The notes below the pieces were generated by a model that was not told the DNA's origin, did not search any database, and worked only from the letters and a program-made list of their open reading frames with translations. The position numbers and the translations under genes were made by a program. DNA of 64,000 bases from Przewalskia tangutica (Eukaryota; Streptophyta; Magnoliopsida; Solanales; Solanaceae), in assembly GCA_029844215.1 (NCBI GenBank), contig CM056732.1, positions 17,076,001 through 17,140,000 on the forward strand, written 5' to 3'. Shown here one piece after another: positions 45,050 to 56,789 of this stretch (position 1 is the first letter of the stretch; the number at the start of each line of letters is the position of its first letter).

Positions 45050-47930
45050 ATATCAGGTTCTTGATCATAGCAAACCCAGGTTAATTAAATATTGCACTTT
45101 ATTTTGCTTTTTTATTTGTTGTAAATATTTTATATTGTTTGCTTTTATTTTGTAATTAACTACTTTAATTGCTACATTATTTTATTGCTTTCCTTAAATT
45201 GTCATTACGCTCATATTTTCTCCATTCTGGAAAATTGACACTATCACACACTACACGCGAGGTGTGCTTTGCGCACCCGCAGAATTTCTTTCAATTACCC
45301 AATTTTAGGAGAGTTGACAAAGGCGTGGAGAATCCGGTCCAACCGGTGGCCGCGTAGCCTTCTCACTCGAGTAGTCCGCTCGGGAACCATTGTGTCTAGT
45401 AAGCCAAATCTTAGAAAATTTAAGATAGAGCTATACCGCCTTCTTTATTTTAAGTCATGCATGCATACACCCTAGGTGAGTCGATCCTTGATATCGTCTC
45501 CACGATTAGGAAATCCACCAAATTGTCGTTGGGTTTCACAACCCGTCGACCAATAAGCATATATGTGTAGCGTGATAATGATAGACGGATCAAAGCCTGG
45601 TCATGACACGCCGAAATTGGAAAAAGTGCACCGTCGTTTGGTCAACATTTCCAACAAAACATTGCAGTTTAACGGCTTGGACTTATTTATCATAATCCCG
45701 CATATTTGGCGTTTAGACTCACCTCTGGCATAAGGGAGGTCTCAAGCATATTATGGCACGCGCTTGATTTGCATGTTTTTGTTTACTATTGTTTGTCGCT
45801 AGCAACTCTGTACATATTATTTAATGCAATAATTACCCTTTTGTGATTCCGGGCTCGAGCATTTGCATTTTTGCACTTTTGTTGTCACATTGCAAGCGTA
45901 AATCACTCTTGAATAGCACGACTTGGCTTTGTGAATCATCAACCACCAGTCCGGTCGAACCAATCAGGGGAGTCTTTGACTATATTGTCACACCTCTACA
46001 TTTGTATTATTTTTGTCATCTTCCTACTCACCAATTTCTCATATTATTTTTGCAGGAAGACCGTCCTCGCAATTAGTCAAGGGCGGCCGGAAAAGAAAAA
46101 ATCATCACAAAATGAGCGGTAGTTATGTTGACTAATAAAAATCAGTTTATAACAGATTCAACGAGACATCGCTCTCAGTTCTTTTATACTTTGTATTTTT
46201 ATTCAGATTTGCAAACTCAATTGATATGTTTAGCGTTAATTACATAGTGCTTTCATATCATGCATTTTTCAGCATAATTATTCCGAACTACGCGTGTCTG
46301 ATTCTCACCACACGGTGTGATACGTAGGCAACTCATTTTGGGTTCGACACCACAAAAATAAAAAAAAAACACAAAAAAATAATAATAATAAGAGCGCATT
46401 TCTCACTCATGCATCCCATTCATCATGTTTTCGGGCATTCATTTTACTTTGCATTCGTCCACAATGGACAATCATTTCTTTTGCACAACTTTATATTGCT
46501 ATCCTTTCATTGATAAATTCTTTTTTAAGCATACATTTTTATAACATATTTGAATGAACTACGCGCACCTGATTCCCTCGGCGGGATACGTAGGCAGCCC
46601 TATTCGGGTTCGGTACCCTTTATTCAAAAAAAAAAAAAAAATTGTTCATAAATACAAAAAAATGTTATTCAAAAATACAAAAACATTTTTTTAAGTATTA
46701 TTGTTTGACTTTGTTGATACCAACACAGTTACAAGTGTGCATAAAAAAAATAGTATGGGTTGACTTTGTGGTAAACCATAAATTCTTTTGGTACTTCTTA
46801 TTCACACCCGTGAATGACATTGTCTTGCGTGTTTTCAAGATAAGGACGAAACCAACCTCATCGTTTCATATGCATTGTGTGGTGAGTGTTTGAATAAGTT
46901 CAATTGCGTTGCATTGTGATCTAGAACTTGGCCCGAATGTTTGTTGAGGCGAAATCCTGAGTAATACTCGGTGTAGGAAATGATCGTAGGCTTTCTTTGA
47001 CCCGTTTGAGCCTTTTCAGCCTACCAAATAACATTATCCCTAGTACACCTCTTTGAGCCTAAAACCTATTTTTTGACAACCGCATATTACACCTATACCC
47101 TTTCTGAATGCGTACGAATTATCCCTCTCTTGGCCCGACCTCCTCGAGCACTTTAGAAATGTGCAAGTGGCTGACAAAATCCTGCGTTGAAGTTTGCAAA
47201 GATAAAAATTGTCAAAGTCTCAAAAAGAAAAGAAAATAAAAGCAGAGACGACTTCACACAAAGAGGAAATCAAAAGCCCCGATAATAAAAAAAAAGGAAT
47301 ATATAACCCCGAAAAAAATAAGGGGCTCCAAATGAAAGATTCAAAAAAAAAGTCAGTACAGAAAAACTGGGACAAAAAGAAAGCAAGTCAGCATCAAAAC
47401 ACACAAATATCAAGCACAGACGTAGTCCAACTCTCGAGGAATGATTAGTCACTTTTATCCAAATGATATCCATTCCTTTCCCCAAACCTACATTACAAGC
47501 CCGTGACAAGTCCTACATGATCTTATACTGAGGGTTCTCACATTAGTGGATACTTACATGACGGCCAAGCCTATGGTATCACAATTGCATGCATTGAACA
47601 TCTTTTTGAGTGTGAGCGTAACTTTCTCAACGTCCCAAAATTCAAAATACTGGAATATATGTGAGAACGGGACTTTCTTTATGTAAGGGCATTTGAAACG
47701 TGAGATTACGTGTAGTTCGAAACCTTGGATGCAAGCAGGTGTGTCGACACTCAGGTATGTCTGAGGTACTATCTGAAGCTGTGTGAATTACACCAGAGTC
47801 AATCTCGGTTAGACTAAAAGCAATAAAAGAAAATCTTTATGCACAATACTAATTGTCGGTATCAACTGAAGTCGGAATGTAATTTTGTCTTCCACTTTTT
47901 CAAAAAAAAAAAACTGCATATTACATAAAA
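45050..47930 (+). other. Leader and non-coding interior of the element
   Basis: About 2.9 kb without a recognisable gag. It contains two lone copies of the hairpin repeat (46285-46345 and 46558-46615) and A-rich tracts. A Lys-rich open frame of 79 residues (47209-47448) resembles low-complexity sequence, not a capsid. The conserved-looking start (45240-45620) probably corresponds to the untranslated leader of autonomous relatives. Confidence 0.55.
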
Positions 47931-47940
47931 ATCGTTATTT

Positions 47941-48560
47941 TGCATCACGAACTACGTCTTGACCTGATTCCCTCAGCGGGATACGTAGGCGGCCACATCG
48001 GCTTCGGTCCCGCATCATTTTAAAAATCATAAAAAATTCTTATTTTGCAGCACGAACTACGTTTTGACCTGATTCCCTCGGCGGGATACGTAGGCGGCCA
48101 CATCGGCTTCGGTCCCGCATCATTTTAAAATCATAAAAAAATATGTTTATTTTGCATCACGAACTACGTCTTGACCTGATTCCCTCGGCGGGAAACGTAG
48201 GCGGCCACATCGACTTCGGTCCCACATCATTTTAAAATCATAAAAAAATCTTTATTTTGCATCACGAACTACGTCTTGACCTGATTCTCGTCAAAGATGA
48301 GATACGTAGGCGGCCGTATCGGCTTCGGTCCCACATCATTTTAAAATGATAAAAAATCCTTATTTTGCATCACGAATTACGTCTTGACCTGATTTTCTCA
48401 GCGGGATACGTAGGTGGCCACATCGGCTTCGGTCCCGCATCATTTTAAAATCATAAAAATCATCATATTTTGCATTACGAACTACGTCTTGACCTCATTT
48501 CCTCTGCGGGATACGTAGGCGGCCACATCGGCTTCGGTCAGACATCATTTTTAAAAAAAA
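47941..48560 (+). repeat. Six tandem units of about 105 bp with a conserved hairpin
   Basis: Each unit reads CACGAACTACGTCTTGACCTGAT, a short stem-loop, ATACGTAGGCGGCC, ATCGGCTTCGGTC, then an A/T-rich spacer (CATCATTTTAAAATCATAAAAA). The stem-loop between CTGAT and TACGTAGG differs between units yet still pairs in most copies (see findings). Confidence 0.85.
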
Positions 48561-48929
48561 TATTACATGATCGCTTTAATAGCGTCAAGAGTCAACCTTA
48601 CCTAGTTCAACATCTTTATTAACAGAAACTGGGACATTTTAAGGATTCACTGCAAGAAAATGGCAATAGACAGGAAAAAAGCAGGCCAACTAGGTCTTCA
48701 GTGCAAACCAAGAATGCAAGCGTCAAGAGCCAAAGCTACAGAGTCGACGTTAATCAACCATTTCTTTCCTAAAACTCACTAAGTTTTCTTTGAGTGCAGG
48801 ATCTTCATATCAGTAAAGGCAGGAGCACAACAATAAGCTCATGCGGGTTACAAACGCACAACGTCTATGCAATGACGTTATCTCAACCCAGACGGATCAC
48901 AAAGCAGGTATGCTCATAAACCAACGCAT

Positions 48930-51135
48930 TTCATAAAAGCCTATGCAACGGCTTCATCCATGTTTCGTCTATGCAACAACGAACATATGCATCGCGTCTA
49001 TGCAACGACTCCATTTCATTAAAGCCTATGCAACGGCTTCATCCATATTTCGTCAATGCAACGACGAGCATCTGCATCACGTCTATGCAACGACGCATTT
49101 CATAAAAGCCTATGCAACGACTTCATCCATGTTTCGTCTATGCAACGACGAACATCTGCATCACGTCTATGCAACGACGTCATTTCATTAAAGTCTATGC
49201 AAAGGCTTCATCCATGTTTCGTTTATGCAACGACGAGCATCTGCATCACGTCTATGCAACAACGTCATTTCATTAAAAGCCTATGCAACGGCTTCATCCA
49301 TGTTTCGTCTATGCAACGACGAACATCTGCATCGCGTCTATGCAACGACGCCATTTCATTTAAGTCTATGCAACGGCTTCATCCATGTTTCGTCTATGCA
49401 ACGACGAGCATCTCCATCGCGTCTATGCAACGACGCCATTTCATTTAAGCCTATGCAACGGCTTCATCCATGTTTCGTCTATACAACGACGAGCATCTGC
49501 ATCGCGTCTATGCAACGACACCATTTCATTTAAGCCTATCTGGCGGCCGTCCACGTTCGTCATCTGGCAACGACGAGCATCTGCATCGCGTCTGTGCAAC
49601 GATGTCATTTCATTTAAGCCTATGCAACGGCTTCATCCATGTTTCGTCTATGAAACGACGAGCATCTGCATAGCGTCTATGCAACGACTTCATTTCATTT
49701 AAGTCTATGCAACGGCTTCATCCATGTTTCGTCTATGCAACGACGAGAATTTGCATCGCGTCTATGCAACGACGTCATTTCATATAAGTCTATGCAACGA
49801 CTTCATCCATGTTTCGTCTATGCAACGACGAGCATCTGCATCGCGTCTATGCAACGACGTCATTTCATCTAAGCCTATGCAACGACTTCATCCATGTTTC
49901 GTCTATGCAACGACGAGCATCTGCATCGCGTCTATGCAATGACTTCATTTCATTTAAGCCTATACAACGGCTTCATCCATGTTTCGTCTATGCAACGACG
50001 AGAATCTGCATCGCGTCTATGCAACGACGTCATTTCATATAAGTCTATGCAACGACTTCATCCATGTTTCGTCTATGCAACGACGAGCATCTGCATCGCG
50101 TCTATGCAACGACGTCATTTCATCTAAGCCTATGCAACGGCTTCATTTATATTTCGTCTATGCAACGACGAGCATCTGCATCGCGTTTATACAACGACGT
50201 CATTTCATTTAAGCCTATGCAACGACTTCATCTATGTTTCGTCTATGCAACGACGAGCATCTGCATCGCGTCTATGCAACGACGCCATTTCATTTAAGTC
50301 TATGCAACGACTTCATCCATGTTTCGTCTATGCAACGACGAGCATCTGCATCGCGTCTATGCAACGACGTCATTTCATCAAAGCCTATGCAACGGCTTCA
50401 TCTATGTTTCGTCTAAGCAACGATGAGCATCTGCATCGCGTCTATGCAACGACGTCATTTCATATAAGCTTATGCAACGGCTTCATCCATATTTCGTCTA
50501 TGCAACGATGAACATCTGCATCGCGTCTATGCAACGACGTCATTTCATTTAAGCCTATGCAACGGTTTCATCTATGTTTCGTCTATGCAACGACGAGCAT
50601 CTGCATCGCGTCTATGCAACGATGTCATTTCATAAAAGTCTATGCAACGACTTGATCTATGTTTCGTCTATGCAACAACGAGCATCTGCATCGCGTCTAT
50701 GCAACGACGCCATTTCATTTAAGCTTATGCAACGACTTCATTTATGTTTCGTCTATGCAACGATGAACATATGCATCGCGTCTATGCAACGACGCATTTC
50801 ATTTAAGCCTATGCAACGGCTTCATTTATGTTTCGTCTATGCAACGACGAACATCTGCATCGCGTCTATGCAACGACGTCATTTCATATAAGCCTATGCA
50901 ACGACTTCATTCATGTTTCATCTATGCAACGACGAACATCAGCATTGCGTCTGAAAACGACGTCTTTTCATATAAGTCTATGCAACGACTTCATCTATGT
51001 TTCGTCTATGCAACGACGAACATCTGCATCGCGTCTATGCAACGACGTCATTTCATCTAAGCCTATGCAACGTCTTCATCCATGTTTCGTCTATGCAACG
51101 ACGAACATCTGCATCGCGTCTATGCAACGACGCCA
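48930..51135 (+). repeat. Satellite-like array, 85 bp unit of three 28-29 bp monomers
   Basis: About 26 copies. Every monomer starts CTATGCAACG. Monomer A continues ACGAGCATCTGCATCGCGT, B continues ACGTCATTTCATTTAAGC and C continues GCTTCATCCATGTTTCGT. The A-B-C order is kept across the array, so it is a higher-order repeat. At 49537-49566 one C monomer is replaced by unrelated sequence (CTGGCGGCCGTCCACGTTC). 85 is not a multiple of 3, so the many short frames inside (all CND, MQRR, FHLSLCN types) are by-products. Confidence 0.92.
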
Positions 51136-51415
51136 TCAACATCTACAAACACCATGTCTGTTACATCACCACATCACCTGCAACCCAGTTTCAATCATAC
51201 TTCGACACTGGGACATTTTTAAATCAGCGTCAGCTTTACTTTTTATTTTTCGCATCACAACGACCCAGTGTCATCATGATTTGACACTGGGACAATTTTG
51301 GGTCTGCATCATCCCTATTTTTGTGTTCTAGTTTATAAAACAGGACAAAATTGACTACAAGTCAACATCTTTGTCCGGAGACTCTTCCATCATCTCCGTA
51401 CAAAGAGGGACATGC
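51136..51415 (+). other. 3' interior and polypurine tract
   Basis: GACACTGGGACA recurs at 51207 and 51280 and, as ACTGGGACATTTT, at 48627. AAAGAGGGA lies at 51402-51410, just before the right LTR, and is the probable polypurine tract. Confidence 0.65.
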
Positions 51416-54032
51416 TGTTGACAGTCAATTTTGACCCGTTTTTCTTATATTTATTGCAATTTTATGTGTTTTAGGACACCACATTTTAATCATCATTTTT
51501 TGCATTTTTTACATAATATTCTATGTTTATTTCTTCACAAAATGACATTGCATCTTTTTATTTTAATTTAAGCATTATGTTTTTGTTAATATTATATTTT
51601 TATTATTGTTACACTGTCGTTTTATTTTAATAATAGTTGCATCTCTTTAAATAATTAATTGGCATCCCGTTTTTACTTTTAATTATGCATTAAACATTTG
51701 CTAAAATATTGTATTTTATTATTATTGCGTCGGCATAGACATTTTAATAATTTTACATCTTTTTAAATAATTTTTCTTTTAAATAATTAACCCGCTTTAC
51801 ATTTTGTCAAACCAGTCCAGTCCAAGACATTATTTGAATCAGTCCAATCCAACACCATTTTTTTTAATTTCATCCAAACTTTCATCTTTTTATTTCCCCC
51901 CCTAAAACCAAACACCACTTTTCATTTCCCCCCCAAAATAATACCCCACTTTTCATTTTTTTCCCAAATACCAAACCATAATCCTACCCTATAAGAACAA
52001 AACATTCCCCCCCTACTTCATCAGTCAGCCGCAACATTAAAGGGCTGAGCCCATTTTTTACTTCAAGAAAAAAAGGGAGAATCCCCCTCTACCTTCGTCC
52101 CCGCCGTCGTCGCCCTTCGCCGGAGTTCCATCTCCGGCGAACCCCCCCCTTTAAACACCCACAAACGCCTCACTCCCTCTCCTCTCCCTCACTCTCCCGT
52201 CGAACCAACACCTCCCCCTCTCACCTCTCCCGTCGCCCTCTCTCGCCACTACACACCCCTACCCCCTAAAAAACCCTCAGCCGCAACACTCTCCTCTCCC
52301 TCACACCATCAGCCTCCTACCCTCTCACGCCTCTCTCACCGTCGCCGTCGAACCGTCACCTCGTCACCATCACAACTGGGCTACCACCACACCCCGTCTC
52401 CACCCATTCCTCTCCCGTCACTGTCCCGTCGGAACCCCATCACAAATTCCACTGTTTCGACGAGCTACTTATCGTCGAAACCCACTGCTCATCGGTGAAC
52501 CCCCAGACGACAACCACTAGGGCGGCGTCGCTCCGGCGTTTCGCCGTGGAAGTGACGTCGCCGCTCATTTTGCTATTGACACTAATCGGAGCTCGAAACT
52601 CCGACGACGCTATGTTTGTTTCTCTTTATCTTGCCGTTATATGTTTGTGTTTTTATGTTGGACTGATTTTCACATTTGGCATCTTGTCGGGTCTGTTTTA
52701 TCCTCTTCGAAGTTGTTGGATTTAGCTAACGGATTGATTTTCTCATGATCTTGATATATGGGCGATCTTTGTGGGTATTATTTGCTTGAAGGGTTGTTGT
52801 TGATTCTGCTGAACTGATTCCGCCGGAGTTTTCAAAACTCCGGCGTCCTCTGCTTGTTGTTCTTTTGAGATCTGTCGAATGTTTTTCTCTGATTGTGGGA
52901 CGTTTTTGTTGATGTTTATCCCCCAGTTTCGCACCCCTTTGTCGTTCACTGATTTGCTACGAATTGTTTATTATTCGTTGGATTTCGGATTGGTTTTGAC
53001 AACTTGGCTACTGTTTTTGGCTATGTTAGCTACTGATTTTTGGTTAATTTTACTGGTTAACTGATTGGAATAGATACTGCACTTGGTATTAAACTGATTT
53101 AGAACAAATACTACACTGTTGGTATTGACTGATTTGAACAAAATGCTACACTTGATTGGCCGATGAAAAAGTTATCCGTCGATTTTTGAGGCCTCCACAG
53201 TTGCAAAGACGGAAAATAAAATAAATGAAGCTTTCTGGGCGTTGATGATTTCTTCTACTTACACAGGATAATCAACATGCATTTGGCGGCGAATTCTCAT
53301 GGCGCACTTGTTTAGGATGTCCCACTTTATTTATATATATATCTGAGCCCTCCGTGTTTAAAACTATTACTGTTTTGGCGTGGATCTGAAGGTTTTATTT
53401 ATTTTATTGCTTTTAACAATATTGGCCGATGAAGGAATCTCCGTCTGATTTTCAAGGCCTCCTCTGTGCAAAAGACAAATTTATTTATTTTTTTGCTTTA
53501 CTTATTAATTCCTGTCATTGCTTTAAAATTATTCATTCTATTACTAACACTTTTACTAAGTGTTTATGCAGGTATCCGGAGATCATCTTGTGCAGAAGGC
53601 CTAAAAAGGGCTAAAAGATGTCCTGAAGTTTTATTTTATGTTGCATTTAATTTTAGTTTTATTATTTTTGTATTGTATTTTATTTTAATTATAAATTATG
53701 AAAATTCTTAGAATACGTAGAATAAGAAGGACACTAAATAATTAACCTAGGTTTGAACGAATAACCGTAAGTTAGCGGATCTTAAAGGATGCCTAACCCC
53801 TTCCCTTTAGGATAATAAAGAACTCTGATCCAGAATCTCATTAATTTCGCAGACCATTAAATGGAGATTAATTGTAGTATTTTACTGCAATAAATCAAGT
53901 GTCCTAATTCACTTAAATAATTAGGTGGCGACTCCTCAAAATTAAGCATTATTGCTCCATCCAGGGAACCGCGCCAAAGAGCAACGTTGCGGATACCGTT
54001 CAGACCCCCCGAGGTCAAAAACGGGCGCGACA
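51416..54032 (+). repeat. 3' LTR of the Tat/Ogre-like element
   Basis: 2617 bp copy of 42417-45034. By eye the two are nearly identical outside two short variable patches (43100-43145 versus 52085-52150; 44270-44310 versus 53270-53310). It ends GGGCGCGACA, while the left copy ends AGCGGCGACA. Confidence 0.9.
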
Positions 54033-54037
54033 CTTAA

Positions 54038-54582
54038 TGCCAGAATTGAGGAGGAATTGAGGCGCGAGCAAGCAGATCACGGTTGAGGTTGTTTATGGTT
54101 TGAATTTTCCGTTCGGCTTTACCATTTTGGGAGGACGTGTGAGGGCAGAAAAAACGAAATGTAAGACCGTTTTTAGAGAAAAAACTGTTTGAATTGGTTA
54201 TTATCGAATTCCATGTCATTGTCACATTGAAAATATTTAATGTTGTTTTCAAATTGTACTTTTACGAAAGAACTAAATGAAGAAAAAATGAGGTAGACCT
54301 GAGATTTATTTCCAATTGAAAAAGTCCATAGAAAGTTGGAATAATCGTCCAAAAACAATACATAATATCGATGGACAACCGTATTCAAAATAGGGAATGT
54401 CCACAAATCACTATGTATGATATCGAAAGACATTAAAGTACAATTTGTGGATACATAAAATGGTAATTTGACATATTTCCTATAAAATTTAAGATTCACA
54501 TATAGGAGTCCTAGAAATACAGTTGCAATTAATAAAATTATTTTTCTTAAGGAATTGTAAAACATAGTCTTCCGGATATCCT
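54038..54582 (-). pseudogene. copia C2: proximal integrase fragment
   Basis: The minus strand reads a degenerate zinc-binding end, then KYVKLPFYVST, FDIIHSDLWTFP, LFLDDYSNFLWTFSIGNKSQV, CDNDMEFDN and RFFCPHTSSQNGKAERKIQTINNLNRDLLARASIPPQFWH. One frameshift near 54170-54260 separates two overlapping frames. It ends at the insertion point of the Tat/Ogre-like element. Confidence 0.82.
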
Positions 54583-55329
54583 AATTGAAGAATGATTTAC
54601 AATATATGTTTTTAATTGATGAATGATTTAAACTATATATATATATATATAGATCTTCAATGTATCTGCAAAACCTTTCTGAGTATAAAGGACCCTTTTA
54701 ATAATTATATTGAATAAAATTTTATTCATGTTGAGATATTTATCTTGCATTTATTAATTTAGTGTAGATTCTTTGGCGGGTGCGAATAAATATTTACCTC
54801 GACACATTAGATGTTACATTTCAATTTAAACCAAAATAGGTCAAAGTCGGGGGAGGACTTCCACGCGTAAAATAATCAGGTTCCCTAGAACTACTCGGTA
54901 ATTCAATTTACTTTTGACAAATTAAAGTGGTAAACAATATTAAAAAATTGTCTTTTCATTTTAGAAGTAATTTAGTAGGCATTTGGACTTAAGGAATTTA
55001 ACTTGTGGTTATTAATTTATGGATTAATTATACAGAAAGTCATTGAACTTAGGGTTGTTTTGGGATTAGGTGGGTTATGTCGATTTAAATTTTGAAATAA
55101 AGTTTATTCTATGTTTGATTGGAGTTAGTAGCTAAATTCGATATTACATGACTATAATCTACATAACTTATCACATATAAATGGTGGGATAAATTATCCA
55201 AGTTGTTATCTTGATTTAGTCACATGATTATAATCTTGAGATTATCCAGATTTCAAACCAAACAACACCTTATAGCAGGAAAGTTATCAATCTAATTTTT
55301 CTTAATTACAAACTCACTCAATCAAATAT
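54583..55329. other. AT-rich spacer, no gene seen
   Basis: Includes an (AT)n run at about 54638-54652 and a mixed segment at 54770-54905 (TCTTTGGCGGGTGCG, GGGGGAGGACTTCCACGCG). No domain, RNA gene or clear transposon end. Confidence 0.45.
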
Positions 55330-55422
55330 TGTATAATTAAATCAAATATTATATAATTAGGTTGTAAAGATTATTAACATATTCTTAGGATAGTCTACCT
55401 TAATAGTATCGTAGATTGATTC

Positions 55423-55453
<31 letters not shown>

Positions 55454-55493
55454 ATTCTTGGAATGAAAGAATGCATGGAAAATACTTTCTTCA
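55330..55493 (+). repeat. 5' LTR of C3
   Basis: About 164 bp, TGTATAATTAAATC...TTTCTTCA, including an (AT)n microsatellite at 55426-55450 that is shorter in the 3' LTR. Confidence 0.7.
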
Positions 55494-55728
55494 TGGTGTC
55501 AAGAGCCACAAAATAATCCCTCAATATACTCGGCCAAACCCACCCCCCTAAGCCGAAAACCCTATCATTTTTTGTCAAACCCTAAAATTGAAAACCCTAT
55601 TTTTTCCAACTCAACCTCCCTCAAACCCTAGTTAGGGTTCCGTCACCCCCTAGCCGAAACCCATTATTTCGGTTTATTTTTTTACAAAACCACCACTCCC
55701 GGTTTTCTTCTCCTTTTCCAAAGAAGCA

Positions 55729-56480
55729 ATGGCTGACCAACAAAAAATTCATCTCGCTCTTGCCGTAAACAACGTCAAGAATTTTATTTCAATTATTCTT
55801 GATATGGAAAAAGGGCAATTCTTCTTGGGCGGAGTTATTCAAAATCCATTGTCGAGCATACCAAGTCATATACCATATTATTTCCCCAAGTCTTCAACGG
55901 AGACCATCGTTGTTGACAAAACTCTATGGTCTCGCTTAGATGTTATAGTCCTTCAATGAATTTACGGAACCATCTCTAATAACCTTTTGCACACCATTTT
56001 AGAACCGGACTCTATGCTCAACAAACTTAGGAGCATTTGCAAAATATTTTTCAAGATAATAAAATTTATCGGGCGATATATCTTGAAAACCAATTCACTA
56101 ATGTCAAATGATTTTTCAAACATCTCCGCATATTGTCAAGAGTTGAAAATGATTGTCGATCAACTATCAAATGTTGGTGCGCCGGTGACGAATCAAATGT
56201 TAGTTCTCCAATTGATTACAGTATTAAATGAATATTTTGATGATGTTGCTACGTTCATTCAACAAAGTAATCCCTTACCACCATTCTATGATGCTCGTTT
56301 GAGATTAATTCTTGAAGAAATCCAGAAACAAAACAGGCGATGGGGACGACAACGAATGTCGGCACCACTCTTATTTCCACCAACAATTATACATATGATT
56401 TTGGCACTCGAAATTCTGGTTCGAGCAGTGGTAATAACTGACAAAATAATGGGCCAAAAGGGGTCAAAGTCGTATCAATA
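55729..56480 (+). pseudogene. copia C3 gag
   Basis: Starts MADQQKIHLALAVNNVKNF (ATG at 55729). A stop at 55959 and shifted frames follow. 55987-56481 contains NDFSNISAYCQELKMIVDQLS, GAPVTNQMLVLQLI and FIQQSNPLPPFYDARLRL, all matching C1 gag. A Gly/Arg-rich tail follows to about 56640; no intact zinc knuckle is seen. Confidence 0.8.
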
Positions 56481-56789
56481 ACAAAGGAAAAAATAATGGT
56501 GGAAAGGGATGAGGTCGGGGTGGCGAACAGGCCGCCGGTGGCTGAAACAACCGCGACTAGCAGGGCCAAAATAGACACCTCAGCGGCAATTTCAACGGCC
56601 ACCGACGGAAGTGGGGCGGTACCACCGTGGGGCGGCAACAATAGGCTACTCGTACCTCGCGGCTCAGTGGGCCTAACCTCCTCCAGCATCTAGGCAGCCC
56701 GGGTTCTCGGTTCTTGTTCGCAACAAGCTTTTGCAGCCCATGGACCATCTTCCACAAGCTATGCTCCCACGAATATCGAGCAAGTCATG

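Larger units (their letters stand above)
42417..54032 (+). mobile_element. Non-autonomous Tat/Ogre-like LTR element (LARD-like)
   Basis: Two direct LTRs of 2617-2618 bp, perfect target duplications CTTAA (42412-42416 and 54033-54037), a TGGCGACTC primer site after the left LTR and AAAGAGGGA before the right LTR make a structurally complete element of 11.6 kb. The 6.4 kb interior has no gag, protease, RT or integrase motif in any frame. It consists of leader sequence, a lysine-rich stretch, hairpin-bearing repeats and an 85 bp array. This fits a large retrotransposon derivative mobilised by a related autonomous Ogre/Tat element. The solo LTR at 24348 is a relative. Confidence 0.9.
40006..54582 (-). 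mobile_element. Ty1/copia retrotransposon C2, split by a Tat/Ogre-like element
   Basis: The 3' LTR at 40006-40189 is preceded, on the minus strand, by RNase H, RT, linker and integrase up to 42416. The integrase resumes at 54038 and ends near 54582 at the LGHP-equivalent of GAG-pre-integrase. Across the insertion the reading ASIPPQFWH joins MVTYLLNIIPNKS, matching VPQLFWHHALQMAIGLLNILP in C1. Protease, gag and the 5' LTR are missing. Confidence 0.88.

Noticed and set aside
47209..47448. Lys-rich 79-residue frame considered as a gag remnant
   Set aside because: It is low-complexity AAA/AAG-rich sequence without capsid or zinc-knuckle features.
48930..51135. Regularly spaced repeats that could suggest a CRISPR-like array
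   Set aside because: The host is a plant, units are contiguous, and there are no unique spacers; every position belongs to one of three related monomers. It is a tandem higher-order repeat inside an LTR element.
48943..51331. Many overlapping open frames of 60-167 residues with repeating CND/MQRR motifs
   Set aside because: They are the same 85 bp unit read in rotating frames. They have no independent start signals and stop wherever a unit variant creates TAA.
56387..56757. Minus-strand frames opposite the C3 gag tail
   Set aside because: They are antisense shadows of the Gly/Arg-rich gag tail and have no recognisable features.
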